Below are positions 1 through 7,413 of a DNA stretch of 64,000 bases, piece by piece; positions within the stretch are counted from its first letter, which is position 1; every line of letters starts with the position of its first letter. The stretch covers positions 124,001 through 188,000 of the forward strand of contig NZ_JAUQON010000001.1 of the NCBI RefSeq assembly GCF_030580955.1, given 5' to 3'. The stretch comes from Hymenobacter convexus (GTDB taxonomy: Bacteria > Bacteroidota > Bacteroidia > Cytophagales > Hymenobacteraceae). The notes beneath the pieces are model-generated. The model searched no databases and was not told where the DNA came from. It saw nothing but the letters and a program-made list of their open reading frames with translations. A program made the position numbers and the translations under genes.

Positions 1-192
1 TAACGTAGCGAAGCAATCCGTCCTGTTCTCAGCGACCAGCCTGCTAATGTGACAACGCCTCAAAAAGTGAAAGCCCCGGCACTGCGCAGTGCCGGGGCTT
101 TCTGATAAAAGGACGTGTCTGGTTTTGACAGGACGGATTAGCTACGCTGGCCTTCGGTTGCCACGGCCTGCGGCCTCGCAATGACAGGCACT
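1..192. repeat. Composite dispersed repeat, copy 1 (truncated by window edge)
   Basis: This stretch matches 42466-42692 over almost its whole length. Shared blocks include GCGAAGCAATCCGTCCTGTT, CTCAGCGACCAGCCT, AATGTGACAAC, the hairpin AAGCCCCGGCACTGCGCAGT with its complement, GGATTAGCTACGCTG and CTCGCAATGACAGG. The outer ends form an inverted pair (GCGAAGCAATCC against GGATTAGCTACGC). It lies directly behind the DUF1684 stop codon. The left end of the element is beyond the window. No ORF is carried, so it looks like a non-autonomous repeat rather than an insertion sequence. Confidence 0.85.
70..101. terminator. Hairpin terminator inside repeat copy 1
   Basis: A perfect GC-rich palindrome, AAGCCCCGGCACTG followed by its complement ending GGGGCTT, flanked by A and T runs. 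It can end transcription from either side. On the minus strand it lies about 95 nt behind the DUF1684 gene and probably serves as its terminator. Confidence 0.7.
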
Positions 193-196
193 CCCT

Positions 197-829
197 CTAA
201 TGGTCGCTCTGCACGCCCACCGGAATGGCCACGCTCAGCCGGTTCTCCGGCGGCGGCACGGGGCAGGAGTAGCCGTGGTTGTAGGCGCAGGATGGGTTGT
301 AGGCTTTATTGAAATCGATTTGCATCACCGTGGTGCCACGCGGTGGAATGCGCAGGTCGATGTAGCGGCCGCCGCCGTAGCTGCCGTGGCCGTTAGTAAG
401 GTCGGTGAAGGGCAGGAACAGGTAGTCTTCCAGGCCGGGCCGTTTCAGTAAATCGTAGTTCTGGTACACGCTGAGCCGCCGGGGCTTGCCATCGAGCATG
501 AAGCGCAGCTCGCCGTATTTGCGGTAGGTGGGCCGGCGGGCGGTGCTGGTTTCCATGGCGAAAGGCCGGGAGGTGGAATCGCGCACGAAGGTGGCCGCCA
601 CGTAGTAGCCGTAGCGGGTAGGATAGAAGGGCAGGCTGGTGAGGGCTTGCTGCTCGGCCGGCGTCAGGGGCGATTCGTTGGGGTTGCGAAATTCCTCATT
701 CAGGGCCTGCTGGAAGGCCAGCACACTGCGCTGGTGCGCCAGCGAATCGAGGCGAAGAGCGACGGTCTGGCCGTGGGCCCGGCTACTCAGCAGGGCCGCC
801 GAAAGCGCAAAAGCGAGAAGATGTTTCAT
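197..829 (-). CDS. DUF1684 family secreted protein
   Basis: A 210-residue protein with an N-terminal signal peptide (residues 1-20, ending SRAHGQ), so exported. The rest fits the DUF1684 family, a group of 200-300 residue proteins of unknown function common in Bacteroidota. Family hallmarks are visible in the C-terminal half: FTDLTNGHGSYGGGRYIDL, DFNKAYNPSCAY and CPVPPPENRL, with two cysteines placed as in other members. The gene stands alone; the composite repeat with its hairpin follows the stop codon. The ATG at 827-829 gives a complete signal peptide, which supports the start. No catalytic activity can be claimed. Confidence 0.9.
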   Translation of the reverse strand: MKHLLAFALSAALLSSRAHGQTVALRLDSLAHQRSVLAFQQALNEEFRNPNESPLTPAEQQALTSLPFYPTRYGYYVAATFVRDSTSRPFAMETSTARRPTYRKYGELRFMLDGKPRRLSVYQNYDLLKRPGLEDYLFLPFTDLTNGHGSYGGGRYIDLRIPPRGTTVMQIDFNKAYNPSCAYNHGYSCPVPPPENRLSVAIPVGVQSDH

Positions 830-961
830 TGCTCAAAGCTACCCAGCTCGCCGCAGCCGGCTATCGTTTCCAACCTTTTCGGCACAGGCTAAGTATCAGC
901 CTGTATTCGGCGGTAGCCAAAGCCGCAGACAATTTCTTTCACCCTTCTTTTTGTCAATGCC

Positions 962-1141
962 ATGAATGCTTCCCGCCTTACCCTAATGTTCTTTTTCTTC
1001 GCGCTGGCCACCACGCTCACCGGCTGCGACGCCATTGCCGGCATCTTCAAGGCCGGGGCCTATACGGGCATCATCGCCGTGTTTATCGTGGTGGCGCTGC
1101 TGTTTTTCATCGTGAACAGAATGCGCGGCCCGCGCCCCTAG
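962..1141 (+). CDS. Small lipoprotein with one membrane segment (59 aa)
   Basis: A 59-residue ORF starting ATG AAT GCT. The N-terminus is hydrophobic and ends in a lipobox, LTGC (Cys20 or so), followed by DAIAGIFKAGAYTG, a second hydrophobic helix of about 17 residues and a basic tail NRMRGPRP. Small proteins of this pattern (Cys, then GIFKAG, then a helix) recur in Bacteroidota, where they are often mislabelled as phosphatidate cytidylyltransferase; I see no basis for that name. A strong terminator follows 20 nt after the stop codon, which supports an independently transcribed gene. Function unknown. Confidence 0.7.
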   Translation: MNASRLTLMFFFFALATTLTGCDAIAGIFKAGAYTGIIAVFIVVALLFFIVNRMRGPRP

Positions 1142-1159
1142 TTCGGTCCGCCAATCAAC

Positions 1160-1196
1160 AAAAAAGCGCGGCTCCTGCGAAGGGGCCGCGCTTTTT
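1160..1196. terminator. Bidirectional terminator
   Basis: Stem AAAAAGCGCGGC paired with GCCGCGCTTTTT around a loop of about 12 nt. It separates the convergent small lipoprotein gene and the fatty acid hydroxylase gene and can serve both. Confidence 0.8.
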
Positions 1197-1218
1197 GCTT
1201 TCAACGCAAGCGGTAGTG

Positions 1219-1893
1219 TTACTCGCTACGCTTGCTGGGCATGGTGCCAATAATGTGGTCCCAAAGCGTACTGCTCACGCCGAAGGCTACCTCATCCTGC
1301 CGGTAGTGGTGCTGGCTGTGGTGCGTCCACCACACTTTCAGGAAGTTCTTCGGCGGGGCGTAGGCATGAATGGCGTAGTGCACAAACAGGTACATGGCGT
1401 AGCCAAACGTAAAGCCCGACAAGAGCCCAAATGCATAGGAACCAAAGCTGAAGCGGAAAATGAAGAACAGCAACGAGGCCACAAACACCGTGATGATGGG
1501 CGGCATGGCCAAGCGCGTCTTGTCCTTGGGGTATTCGTGATGCACGCCGTGCATGGTGTACTGGAACTTGGCCCGGCCCGGCGTAGTGGCCGGAATATGG
1601 TACACGTAGCGGTGCACCAGGTATTCCACCAGCGTGAAGGCCAGCAGCCCTACCAGAAACAAACCCAGCGCGCCCAGGCCCGTCATGAAGCCGCGGGTGA
1701 GGCCATAATACATGCTCAGGATGCCGGTGATGGCGAAAATGCTCACCGGCAGCGCAATGTGCGTGTGCGAAAGCCGCTCCAGCAAGGGGTTCTGAAACAG
1801 CTGCGCCGAGCCTTTGTGCTTGGGCCGCACCGGGGCCGCGGCGGGCGCCGGAGTAGGCATAACGTCTGGTTCTTCGGTGGATACGGATTGCAT
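1219..1893 (-). CDS. Sterol desaturase / fatty acid hydroxylase family protein
   Basis: A 224-residue integral membrane protein of the fatty acid hydroxylase superfamily, di-iron enzymes that hydroxylate or desaturate lipids. The iron-binding histidine boxes are visible: HRYVYH (94-99), HGVHH (115-119), HYAIH (172-176) and HHSQHH (191-196). About four hydrophobic segments lie between residues 47 and 172. The spacing resembles fatty acid 2-hydroxylase (FA2H/Scs7) without the cytochrome b5 domain; 2-hydroxylation of sphingolipid or ornithine-lipid acyl chains is therefore plausible in this phylum but is inference. An alternative start is Met12. The next gene on the same strand is aroK, 36 nt upstream. 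Confidence 0.88.
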   Translation of the reverse strand: MQSVSTEEPDVMPTPAPAAAPVRPKHKGSAQLFQNPLLERLSHTHIALPVSIFAITGILSMYYGLTRGFMTGLGALGLFLVGLLAFTLVEYLVHRYVYHIPATTPGRAKFQYTMHGVHHEYPKDKTRLAMPPIITVFVASLLFFIFRFSFGSYAFGLLSGFTFGYAMYLFVHYAIHAYAPPKNFLKVWWTHHSQHHYRQDEVAFGVSSTLWDHIIGTMPSKRSE

Positions 1894-1929
1894 AAGACTA
1901 ACGAACGGCGGAATAAAGAAGAAACAAAA

Positions 1930-2514
1930 TTACGATGCCGGGGGCAAAGTGCCGGGCAGGGCAAAACCCGCGCCGGCCAGCTGCGCTACCACGGCCGGCA
2001 GCGTGCACGCCGCCGAGCAGCGCAGCCGCGCCTGGGCATAAAACTTCATTCGGGCCGTAAGGGTTTCGCGCAGCCACGCTTCGGCCCCGCCGGCGGCGGC
2101 CAGCAACGGGCGTTTGGCCACCTCCTCGGGCGGCAGGCGGGCCGCCAGCACGGCCACCGGCACATCGAGCCAAAGCGTGGGGCCGGCCTGGTTGAGCAGA
2201 GCCATATTATCGTGAAAGCAGGGGGTGCCGCCGCCCGTGGCCAGCACCAGCGGCGCCCCGGCGTAGGCCAGCGCCCGGCGCAACACCGCCGATTCTATTT
2301 CCCGGAACCCGGCCTCGCCCTCAGTGGCGAAAATTTCACGCACGCCGCGTCCGGTCTGGGCTTCAATGGCAATGTCCAGGTCGAGAAACGGGCGGTTGAA
2401 GTGCGCGGCTAGCTGCCGGCCCAGCGTGGTTTTGCCCGCGCCGGGCAGGCCCACGAGGCTCAGGTGGCCGGAGCCGCCGGGTATCAGAGCGTCTTTGGGG
2501 AGGGAAGAGGGCAC
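1930..2514 (-). CDS. aroK: Shikimate kinase
   Basis: Phosphorylates shikimate at O3 with ATP in the chorismate pathway; cytoplasmic. The 194-residue product has the P-loop GLPGAGKT (22-29), the shikimate-binding DLD (45-47) and FRE (70-72), and the GGGTPC motif (94-99) that carries the substrate-contacting glycines. Length fits the family (170-190) plus a short N-terminal extension. The reading frame opens with GTG; no ATG exists upstream before the palindromic repeat, so GTG is the likely start. It may be cotranscribed with the hydroxylase gene downstream (36 nt apart). Confidence 0.93.
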   Translation of the reverse strand: MPSSLPKDALIPGGSGHLSLVGLPGAGKTTLGRQLAAHFNRPFLDLDIAIEAQTGRGVREIFATEGEAGFREIESAVLRRALAYAGAPLVLATGGGTPCFHDNMALLNQAGPTLWLDVPVAVLAARLPPEEVAKRPLLAAAGGAEAWLRETLTARMKFYAQARLRCSAACTLPAVVAQLAGAGFALPGTLPPAS

Positions 2515-2536
2515 GGGGTTTAGAAGTCAGGTAGGC

Positions 2537-2652
2537 AAAAGAACGTCATGCAGAGCGCAGCGAAGCATCTTGCCCGCCACCAGTAATTCCTTACGATTGG
2601 GTTTAGTAGTGGCGGGCAAGATGCTTCGCTGCGCTCTGCATGACGTTCTTTT
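2537..2652. repeat. Palindromic repeat, family 1 (GTCATGCTGAGCG type)
   Basis: Two perfect inverted arms of about 44 nt (AAAAGAACGTCATGCAGAGC... and its complement) around a loop of roughly 27 nt. Both arms carry the same variants relative to other copies (CAGAGCGCAGCG and a TTGCCCGCCAC extension). It lies between the aroK start and the ABC permease gene end. Confidence 0.9.
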
Positions 2653-2665
2653 ATTGACGTTCGAC

Positions 2666-3724
2666 CTACCCCAGCTTCACGCGCGGGTCGAGCACGGCGT
2701 AAAGCACGTCCACGGCAATATTTATCACCACAAACAGCGCGGCTACGAACAGCGTGGCACCCATCACCACCGGGAAATCGAGGTTTTCGACGGCGCGGAG
2801 CGTTACCGTGCCCAGGCCTTTCCAGTTGAAGATGTATTCGATAAAAAACGCGCCCGCCATGAGCGAGGCCAGCCAGCCCGAAACGGCTGTTACGACCGGA
2901 TTGAGGGCGTTGCGCAGGGCATGGTGCAGCACCGTAGCCGCGCGGCTCAGGCCCTTGGCGCGGGCTGTGCGGATGTAGTCCTGGCTCAGCACATCGAGCA
3001 TGCTGGAACGGGTGAGCTGCGTGATAATGGCCAGCGGCCGGATGCCCAGCGCCACGGCCGGCAGCAGCAAATTGCGCAGCACCAGGTGCCGCTCACCCGT
3101 GAAGGGGTCGGTTTCATAGAGCTGCCCGGTGAGACTCAGGCCCGTCCAGTGGCTCCAGTAAAAGCCGAACGTGACGGCAATCAGAATGGCCGCCACGAAC
3201 GACGGCACTGAAATGCCCAGCACCGAGGTGCTCACCAGCACCCTGTCGAGCCACGACTGCGGGCGCAGCGCCGCCGCTACCCCAAACGCCACGCCGCCCA
3301 CGCTGGCAATGAGCATGGCCGCCAGCGCCAGCCAGGCCGTGCCGGGAAAATAATCGAGCAGGATGCGCAGCACATCCTTGTTGCTTTGGAAGGAGCGGCG
3401 CAGGTAGGGCGTTTTCAAAACCAATGCCTTGGAGCCCAGCGGCAGCACGGCCACGCCGCCATAGCGCGCCCGGCCAGCTGAGTCGGCGGGGTGCAGGCCC
3501 AGGGGCGATACGTCGTTCAGGTAGCCGAGCAGGCGGGTGGGCAGGGGCTGGTCGAGGCCGAGGTCGGCGGTGATGGCGGCTTTGGTAGCCAGGTCGGTGC
3601 GCTGGCCGGCCAGCAGGGCGGCGGGGTCGCCGGGCAGCACGTTGAAGAGCACAAACACCGTGCAGGCCACGCCCACCAGCACGAGCAGGCCCTGGCCTAA
3701 GCGACGGAGGATGAAGGCGAGCAT
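2666..3724 (-). CDS. ABC transporter permease, DppB/OppB type
   Basis: A 352-residue inner-membrane permease of the binding-protein-dependent peptide/nickel (DppB) class. It begins with the typical helix LAFILRRLGQGLLVLVGV and NVLPGDPA, has about six membrane segments, and shows the EAA-loop region YIRTARAKGL followed by RNALNPVVT. The C-terminus VDVLYAVLDPRVKLG is also typical of DppB. No DppC partner, ATPase or binding protein is adjacent, so either the partner genes are elsewhere or it works with a separately encoded set. The insertion between helices 1 and 2 (residues 75-115) is longer than in E. coli DppB. Substrate unknown. Confidence 0.88.
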   Translation of the reverse strand: MLAFILRRLGQGLLVLVGVACTVFVLFNVLPGDPAALLAGQRTDLATKAAITADLGLDQPLPTRLLGYLNDVSPLGLHPADSAGRARYGGVAVLPLGSKALVLKTPYLRRSFQSNKDVLRILLDYFPGTAWLALAAMLIASVGGVAFGVAAALRPQSWLDRVLVSTSVLGISVPSFVAAILIAVTFGFYWSHWTGLSLTGQLYETDPFTGERHLVLRNLLLPAVALGIRPLAIITQLTRSSMLDVLSQDYIRTARAKGLSRAATVLHHALRNALNPVVTAVSGWLASLMAGAFFIEYIFNWKGLGTVTLRAVENLDFPVVMGATLFVAALFVVINIAVDVLYAVLDPRVKLG

Positions 3725-3746
3725 AAGTAGGAATTAGGTTTTTCGT

Positions 3747-3837
3747 CTGTCATCCTGAGCGCAGCGAAGGACCTTATCAGGTTCGAACGTTACCTGTTCT
3801 TCGGTGATAAGGTCCTTCGCTACGTTCAGGATGACAG
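3747..3837. repeat. Palindromic repeat, family 2 (TCATCCTGAGCGCAGCGAAGG type)
   Basis: Inverted arms CTGTCATCCTGAGCG / CGAAGGACCTTATCA and their complement around a short loop. The right arm differs at two positions (TACGTTC for the expected GCGCTC). It lies between the permease gene and the DoxX-like gene. A decayed relative is at 7289-7376. Confidence 0.85.
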
Positions 3838-3863
3838 GCTCTTTTAGGCTTAGTTATTAACCA

Positions 3864-5033
3864 CTATTCCTTCAGCACCTTTTCCACTTCCCAGAGCGCG
3901 GGCAGGTCGTGGTAGTGGTACTTGGCTTTTACCACGCCGTTTTGCAGCACCATGAGGCCGGGGTTGGAGCGAATCATGGATTTAAGCACGGTGGCATCGG
4001 CGAAGTAATAGGGGCCGGCCAGGTTCACATCGTGGCGGAACGAGTCGAACTTGGCCGCGCTGGTGCTGGTGATGGTGAGGGCCGTGATGCCGCGGCGCGA
4101 CTTGGCGGCGCCTTCCATCAGGGCGTTGATGGCCTCAAACCGGTCGCGGTCCGTCTTGTTGGTGTTCTGCACGATGAGCACCAGCTTGCTGCCTTTCAGC
4201 AGCTCCTGGGTATAGGAGTTGCCCTCGGCGTCGGACACCTCGAAGTCGGTGATAACCGGCGTGGAGGTTTTCGGATTCAGCGACTCCATGGCCTTGTATT
4301 TCCAGGTGGTGTCGGTGGGGTAGGCGTCGAACTGCTTGGTTTCGCCGTTGCGGGTCATCGTGTAGCGGTAGCGGGCGGGCTCGGCGGGCTTCATGAGCTG
4401 GCCGATGTTGTTGCCCACTTTGTAGGGCAGGAAATCGAAATAGGGCAGGTGGCCCAGCGCCCGCACCCCAATGCCGATGGCAATGGCCGTGGCAAACGTC
4501 ATCACCATGATGCCGAAGGTGCCCTGCACAAACGAGTGGCGCAGAAACCGTTGGTGCGTGAACACCACGAACCACAGCACGAGCAGGAACATGTCCTTGG
4601 CAAACGACGTCCAGGGCGTGAGCTTGATGAAATCGCCGAAGCAGCCGCAGTCCGTCACCTTATTAAAGGCCGCCGAATAGAACGTGAGGAAGCCGAAAAA
4701 CGTGAGCAGCCCCAGCAGCACCCACAGGGTAACTTTCAGGTGCCAGCGGAGCAGCAGGGCCACGCCCAGAATCACCTCCAGCGAGCTGAGCACGATGGAC
4801 AGCGTGCGCGAAATGTTCTTGAACCACATGAAGAACCCTTCCAGCGCCGGCACCGAAACGGAAAATACTTCGAAGTATTCTTCGAGCTTGTAGGCCGTGC
4901 CCACCGGGTCGTTCAGCTTGATGAGGCCGGAAAAAATGAAGATGGCGCCCAGCACAAACCAGCACACGCGGGTGACGGTGCGCAACAAGTGAGGGGCCGG
5001 GGCAACAGCAGGGGCGGAGCTAATGGTGGACAT
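3864..5033 (-). CDS. DoxX-like membrane protein with thioredoxin-like C-terminal region (BT_3928 type)
   Basis: A 389-residue protein. The N-terminal 190 residues form a DoxX/MauE-like membrane domain of about five helices, with LIKLNDPVGTAYKLEEYF after helix 1 and the cysteine motif DCGCFGDFIKL typical of MauE-related proteins. The C-terminal 180 residues are soluble and resemble a degenerate thioredoxin fold (LVLIVQNTNK, PGLMVLQNGVVKAKYH) without a CxxC. Bacteroidota carry this protein beside DUF1599, folP and often tpiA, as here apart from tpiA. Role probably in periplasmic redox or quinol chemistry, inferred. I chose Met13 of the longer frame (ATG at 5031-5033): a -7-like box TTACTTTG ends 5 nt before it. 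Confidence 0.85.
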   Translation of the reverse strand: MSTISSAPAVAPAPHLLRTVTRVCWFVLGAIFIFSGLIKLNDPVGTAYKLEEYFEVFSVSVPALEGFFMWFKNISRTLSIVLSSLEVILGVALLLRWHLKVTLWVLLGLLTFFGFLTFYSAAFNKVTDCGCFGDFIKLTPWTSFAKDMFLLVLWFVVFTHQRFLRHSFVQGTFGIMVMTFATAIAIGIGVRALGHLPYFDFLPYKVGNNIGQLMKPAEPARYRYTMTRNGETKQFDAYPTDTTWKYKAMESLNPKTSTPVITDFEVSDAEGNSYTQELLKGSKLVLIVQNTNKTDRDRFEAINALMEGAAKSRRGITALTITSTSAAKFDSFRHDVNLAGPYYFADATVLKSMIRSNPGLMVLQNGVVKAKYHYHDLPALWEVEKVLKE

Positions 5034-5038
5034 AAGAA

Positions 5039-5046
5039 CAAAGTAA
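5039..5046 (-). promoter_or_regulatory. Candidate -7 box TTACTTTG for the DoxX-like gene
   Basis: Minus-strand TTACTTTG, one mismatch to the Bacteroidota consensus TAnnTTTG, 5 nt before the ATG. At that distance the transcript would be leaderless or nearly so, as for rlmN, pheS and the patatin gene. Confidence 0.45.
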
Positions 5047-5130
5047 GCCGGTGGCAAACGCGCGGGCAACGCCCAATGTTTGCATAAAGGTCGGGCCGGA
5101 AGTTGAAAGTCCTGCGGGCGCTGTTCTGCC

Positions 5131-5241
5131 GTGTCGCCTCACCCCCGGCCCCTCTCCCCAAGGAGAGGGGAACCGGATGCCAGCTTTTCCAGAGCTCACC
5201 TCCTCTCCCTGAAGAGAGGGGGCCGGGGAGTGAGGCGCCAC
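5131..5241. repeat. Imperfect inverted repeat, CTCACCCCCGGCCCCTCTCC type
   Basis: GTGTCGCCTCACCCCCGGCC and CCCTCTCCCCAAGGAGAGGG on the left face GAGAGGGGGCCGGGGAGTGA and GGCGCCAC on the right. The unit contains two smaller hairpins (CCTCTCCCCAAGGAGAGG and CTCTCCCTGAAGAGAG). It lies between the DoxX-like gene start and the zinc protease gene end. Only one copy in the window. Confidence 0.75.
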
Positions 5242-5258
5242 ACCAGAACGAGCCGCAG

Positions 5259-6533
5259 CTACCGCCCAGCTACCACCTCCGCATACCTACTCCGGGCCAG
5301 AAACGCCTTGGCATCGCGGATGCTCAGGATGTCGGCCAGGGCCTGCTTCTTGTCGGTGGCCTGCTTATAATAAGCCTGCACGATGCGGTAGCCCACGTAG
5401 TAGCCCAGGTCGCAGGGCTTCTCGGGGGTTTCCTGGTTGCCGTTGGCCATCCAGTTGTCGGGGTTGGTACCGAGCATTTCCTTTTGGAAATCGGCCCATA
5501 GCTGTTTTTCGTGGGCGTTGCCGTAGGGGTGCAGGCGAGCGTTGGTGATGTGGCCGGTCACCAGCTCGGCCACGAAATCGGCCATGCCCTCGTTCAGGGC
5601 GTAGCTCAGTAGGGTGCCATCCTGCGGGCCTTGGTTGCGGTGCACCAGTTCGTGCACCATCAGCGAAGGCATTTCGGCCACCGGGGCGCAGCGGTTGCGT
5701 TGCACCAGGCTCAGCTCCGAGGTGTTCACGCCCGGGCCGTTGGCCGTTTGGTCGGCCCCGATGAGCAGGCCGGCGTCCGACACGGTGCCGCCCGACACCC
5801 AGCCGCCCACCACGAAGTAGATGTTCTGGAAGCGCACCGCCGGGTACAGCTCCTGGAAATGCCGGAAGGCGGCCACAATCTTCGGTTTCTCGCTGGCAAT
5901 GGCCAGCGTGGTGGGCCGGATGGAGTTATAGTAGTTGGGTCGTTGCAAAATCCGCTTCGTGAAGAACTTGTCGTCCTTGATTTTGAGGTCATAATAATCG
6001 CGCAGGCCCGCCGAGGCTTTGTCGAAATACTCGCGCCGGAAAACGGCCCGGGCCTGCGCCGTATCGCGTCGGGCGGCGGCGTAGGCGGTCCAGAAGTGGT
6101 CGATGTCGGTGGTGGTCAGCCGCACATCCTCGGGCCGGCGGATGATTTGCTTTTCCTCCAGCTGGCGGGCGCGGGCCAGCAGCTTGGGCCACTGCCTGTC
6201 GGCGTGCAGCAACTCTAGGTCCGAGTCGGTGCTAATCTGCTTGCTGTTCACGTAGCCCGCGTCAATGGCCTTGCGCAGGTTGGTCAGGGCGTTGGGCGCG
6301 TCGTGCAGCAGGCTGTAGTAGCAGGCAATGTTATAGAGACTCACCGCCTTGTAGCGCGGCTTGGCCGTGGGCTCGTTTACCACCCGTTGGTAGGCGGCAA
6401 TGGCAGCCGGGTAGTCCTTCTTTTTGCTGGCTTGCTGGGCGATGGTGAGCAGCGAATCGGCGTGGGTAGTAGTCTGGGCCGCCGCAGTGAAGGCAATGCC
6501 AATAAGGAGTAGCAGAAGCAGGAAGGGTTTCAT
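5259..6533 (-). CDS. Secreted TPR protein with putative zinc protease domain (DUF2268-like)
   Basis: A 424-residue exported protein. Residues 1-20 are a signal peptide ending AAAQ. Residues 24-125 contain two or three TPR-like helical pairs (YPAAIAAYQRVV, AVSLYNIACYYS). The C-terminal domain carries a gluzincin-type site: HELVH (294-298) and, 17 residues on, E315 in NEGMADFVAEL, the pattern of DUF2268 predicted zinc proteases. Cell location is probably periplasmic or outer membrane facing. The gene is monocistronic, bracketed by two repeats. Substrate unknown; protease activity is inferred from the motif only. Confidence 0.85.
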   Translation of the reverse strand: MKPFLLLLLLIGIAFTAAAQTTTHADSLLTIAQQASKKKDYPAAIAAYQRVVNEPTAKPRYKAVSLYNIACYYSLLHDAPNALTNLRKAIDAGYVNSKQISTDSDLELLHADRQWPKLLARARQLEEKQIIRRPEDVRLTTTDIDHFWTAYAAARRDTAQARAVFRREYFDKASAGLRDYYDLKIKDDKFFTKRILQRPNYYNSIRPTTLAIASEKPKIVAAFRHFQELYPAVRFQNIYFVVGGWVSGGTVSDAGLLIGADQTANGPGVNTSELSLVQRNRCAPVAEMPSLMVHELVHRNQGPQDGTLLSYALNEGMADFVAELVTGHITNARLHPYGNAHEKQLWADFQKEMLGTNPDNWMANGNQETPEKPCDLGYYVGYRIVQAYYKQATDKKQALADILSIRDAKAFLARSRYAEVVAGR

Positions 6534-6589
6534 CGTAGTTGGCGTTGGCGTGTGCCGGTAAGATGCACAGATGATATCAGCGGTTGCCT

Positions 6590-6695
6590 AAAAGACGGTC
6601 ATGCTGAGCGTAGTCGAAGCATCTCTACCGCACAACTAATCAATTTTAGTGTTGCGGTAAAGATGCTTCGACTACGCTCAGCATGACCGTCTTTT
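6590..6695. repeat. Palindromic repeat, family 1
   Basis: Arms AAAAGACGGTCATGCTGAGC GTAGTCGAAGCATCT and complement. Both arms share the copy-specific bases GACGGTC and GTAGTCG. It lies between the zinc protease and DUF1599 genes. Confidence 0.92.
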
Positions 6696-6727
6696 TTAGC
6701 AGGATTACAGGATTCTCTGCGGGCGCC

Positions 6728-7264
6728 CTACTTCTCCCCCCGCAAAATCAACGCGAACACGGCGTAGTTCAGCATGTCGCGGTAGCTGCCTTCCACGCTT
6801 TCGCTCACCAGCGCGGCCCCGCCGATGTCTTCGAGCTGCTTCACGCGGTGCAGCTTCATGAGTATCAAATCGGTGATGCTGGCCACGCGCATCTGACGCC
6901 AGGCCTCGCCGTAGTCGTGGTTTTTGGCCAAGAGCAAGCGGCGGTTTTCGGCGGCTTCGTGGTCGTAGGCGGTGGCCACGGCGTCGGGCGTCATGTCCAG
7001 CGGCGTGTCCTTGGGCAGGTGCAATTGCATCAGGGCAATGAGGCAGTAGTTGATGATGGCCACGAACTCCTCGTTCACGTCATCGGCCACGAGCTGCACG
7101 CCGGTTTCCTGAATGGTGCGGATGCGGTTGGCCTTGATAAAAATCTGGTCCGTGACCGAGGGCAGGCGCAGAATGCGCCAAGCCGTGCCGTAGTCGTGGG
7201 TTTTGGCCAGAAACAGGGTGCGGCAGCGGGCCAGCAGCAGGTCGTAGTGGTCGGGAGTGGTCAA
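6728..7264 (-). CDS. DUF1599 domain protein (nucleotide-modification-associated domain 1)
   Basis: A 178-residue cytoplasmic protein made of two tandem DUF1599 units. The repeat is clear: KTHDYGTAWRILRLPSVTDQ (about 22-41) and KNHDYGEAWRQMRVASITDL (about 118-137), each followed by IK/MK-xx-R helices. DUF1599 domains are described as nucleotide-modification-associated, but the Bacteroidota chromosomal version is conserved beside folP and the DoxX-like gene, as here, so a housekeeping role linked to folate or nucleotide metabolism is possible. It is divergent from folP, 149 nt apart, with a decayed repeat between them. Confidence 0.88.
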   Translation of the reverse strand: MTTPDHYDLLLARCRTLFLAKTHDYGTAWRILRLPSVTDQIFIKANRIRTIQETGVQLVADDVNEEFVAIINYCLIALMQLHLPKDTPLDMTPDAVATAYDHEAAENRRLLLAKNHDYGEAWRQMRVASITDLILMKLHRVKQLEDIGGAALVSESVEGSYRDMLNYAVFALILRGEK

Positions 7265-7288
7265 GCGGTGGGCGACGACTTAATATTG

Positions 7289-7376
7289 TCATCCTGAGCG
7301 CAGCGAAGGACCTTATCACGTCCACGCTACATGGTTGGGCAATTCCCGAAGCACGCAGCCGTGATAAGTTGCTTCG
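7289..7376. repeat. Decayed palindromic repeat, family 2
   Basis: The left arm TCATCCTGAGCGCAGCGAAG GACCTTATCACG is intact; the right arm keeps only CGTGATAAGTTGCTTCG and then diverges. It fills the divergent promoter region between DUF1599 and folP. Confidence 0.7.
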
Positions 7377-7413
7377 TGCCGGACGCTAGATAACAGCACG
7401 ACAAAGTAAACTT

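Noticed and set aside
962-1141. Naming the 59-residue protein phosphatidate cytidylyltransferase
   Set aside because: The sequence has no CdsA motif and is far too short; the database name for similar peptides appears to be a propagated error.
829-2412. Plus-strand ORF of 527 codons over the hydroxylase and aroK genes
   Set aside because: Antisense shadow in GC-rich DNA: Arg/Gly/His-rich translation, no domain, and it covers two well-supported minus-strand genes.
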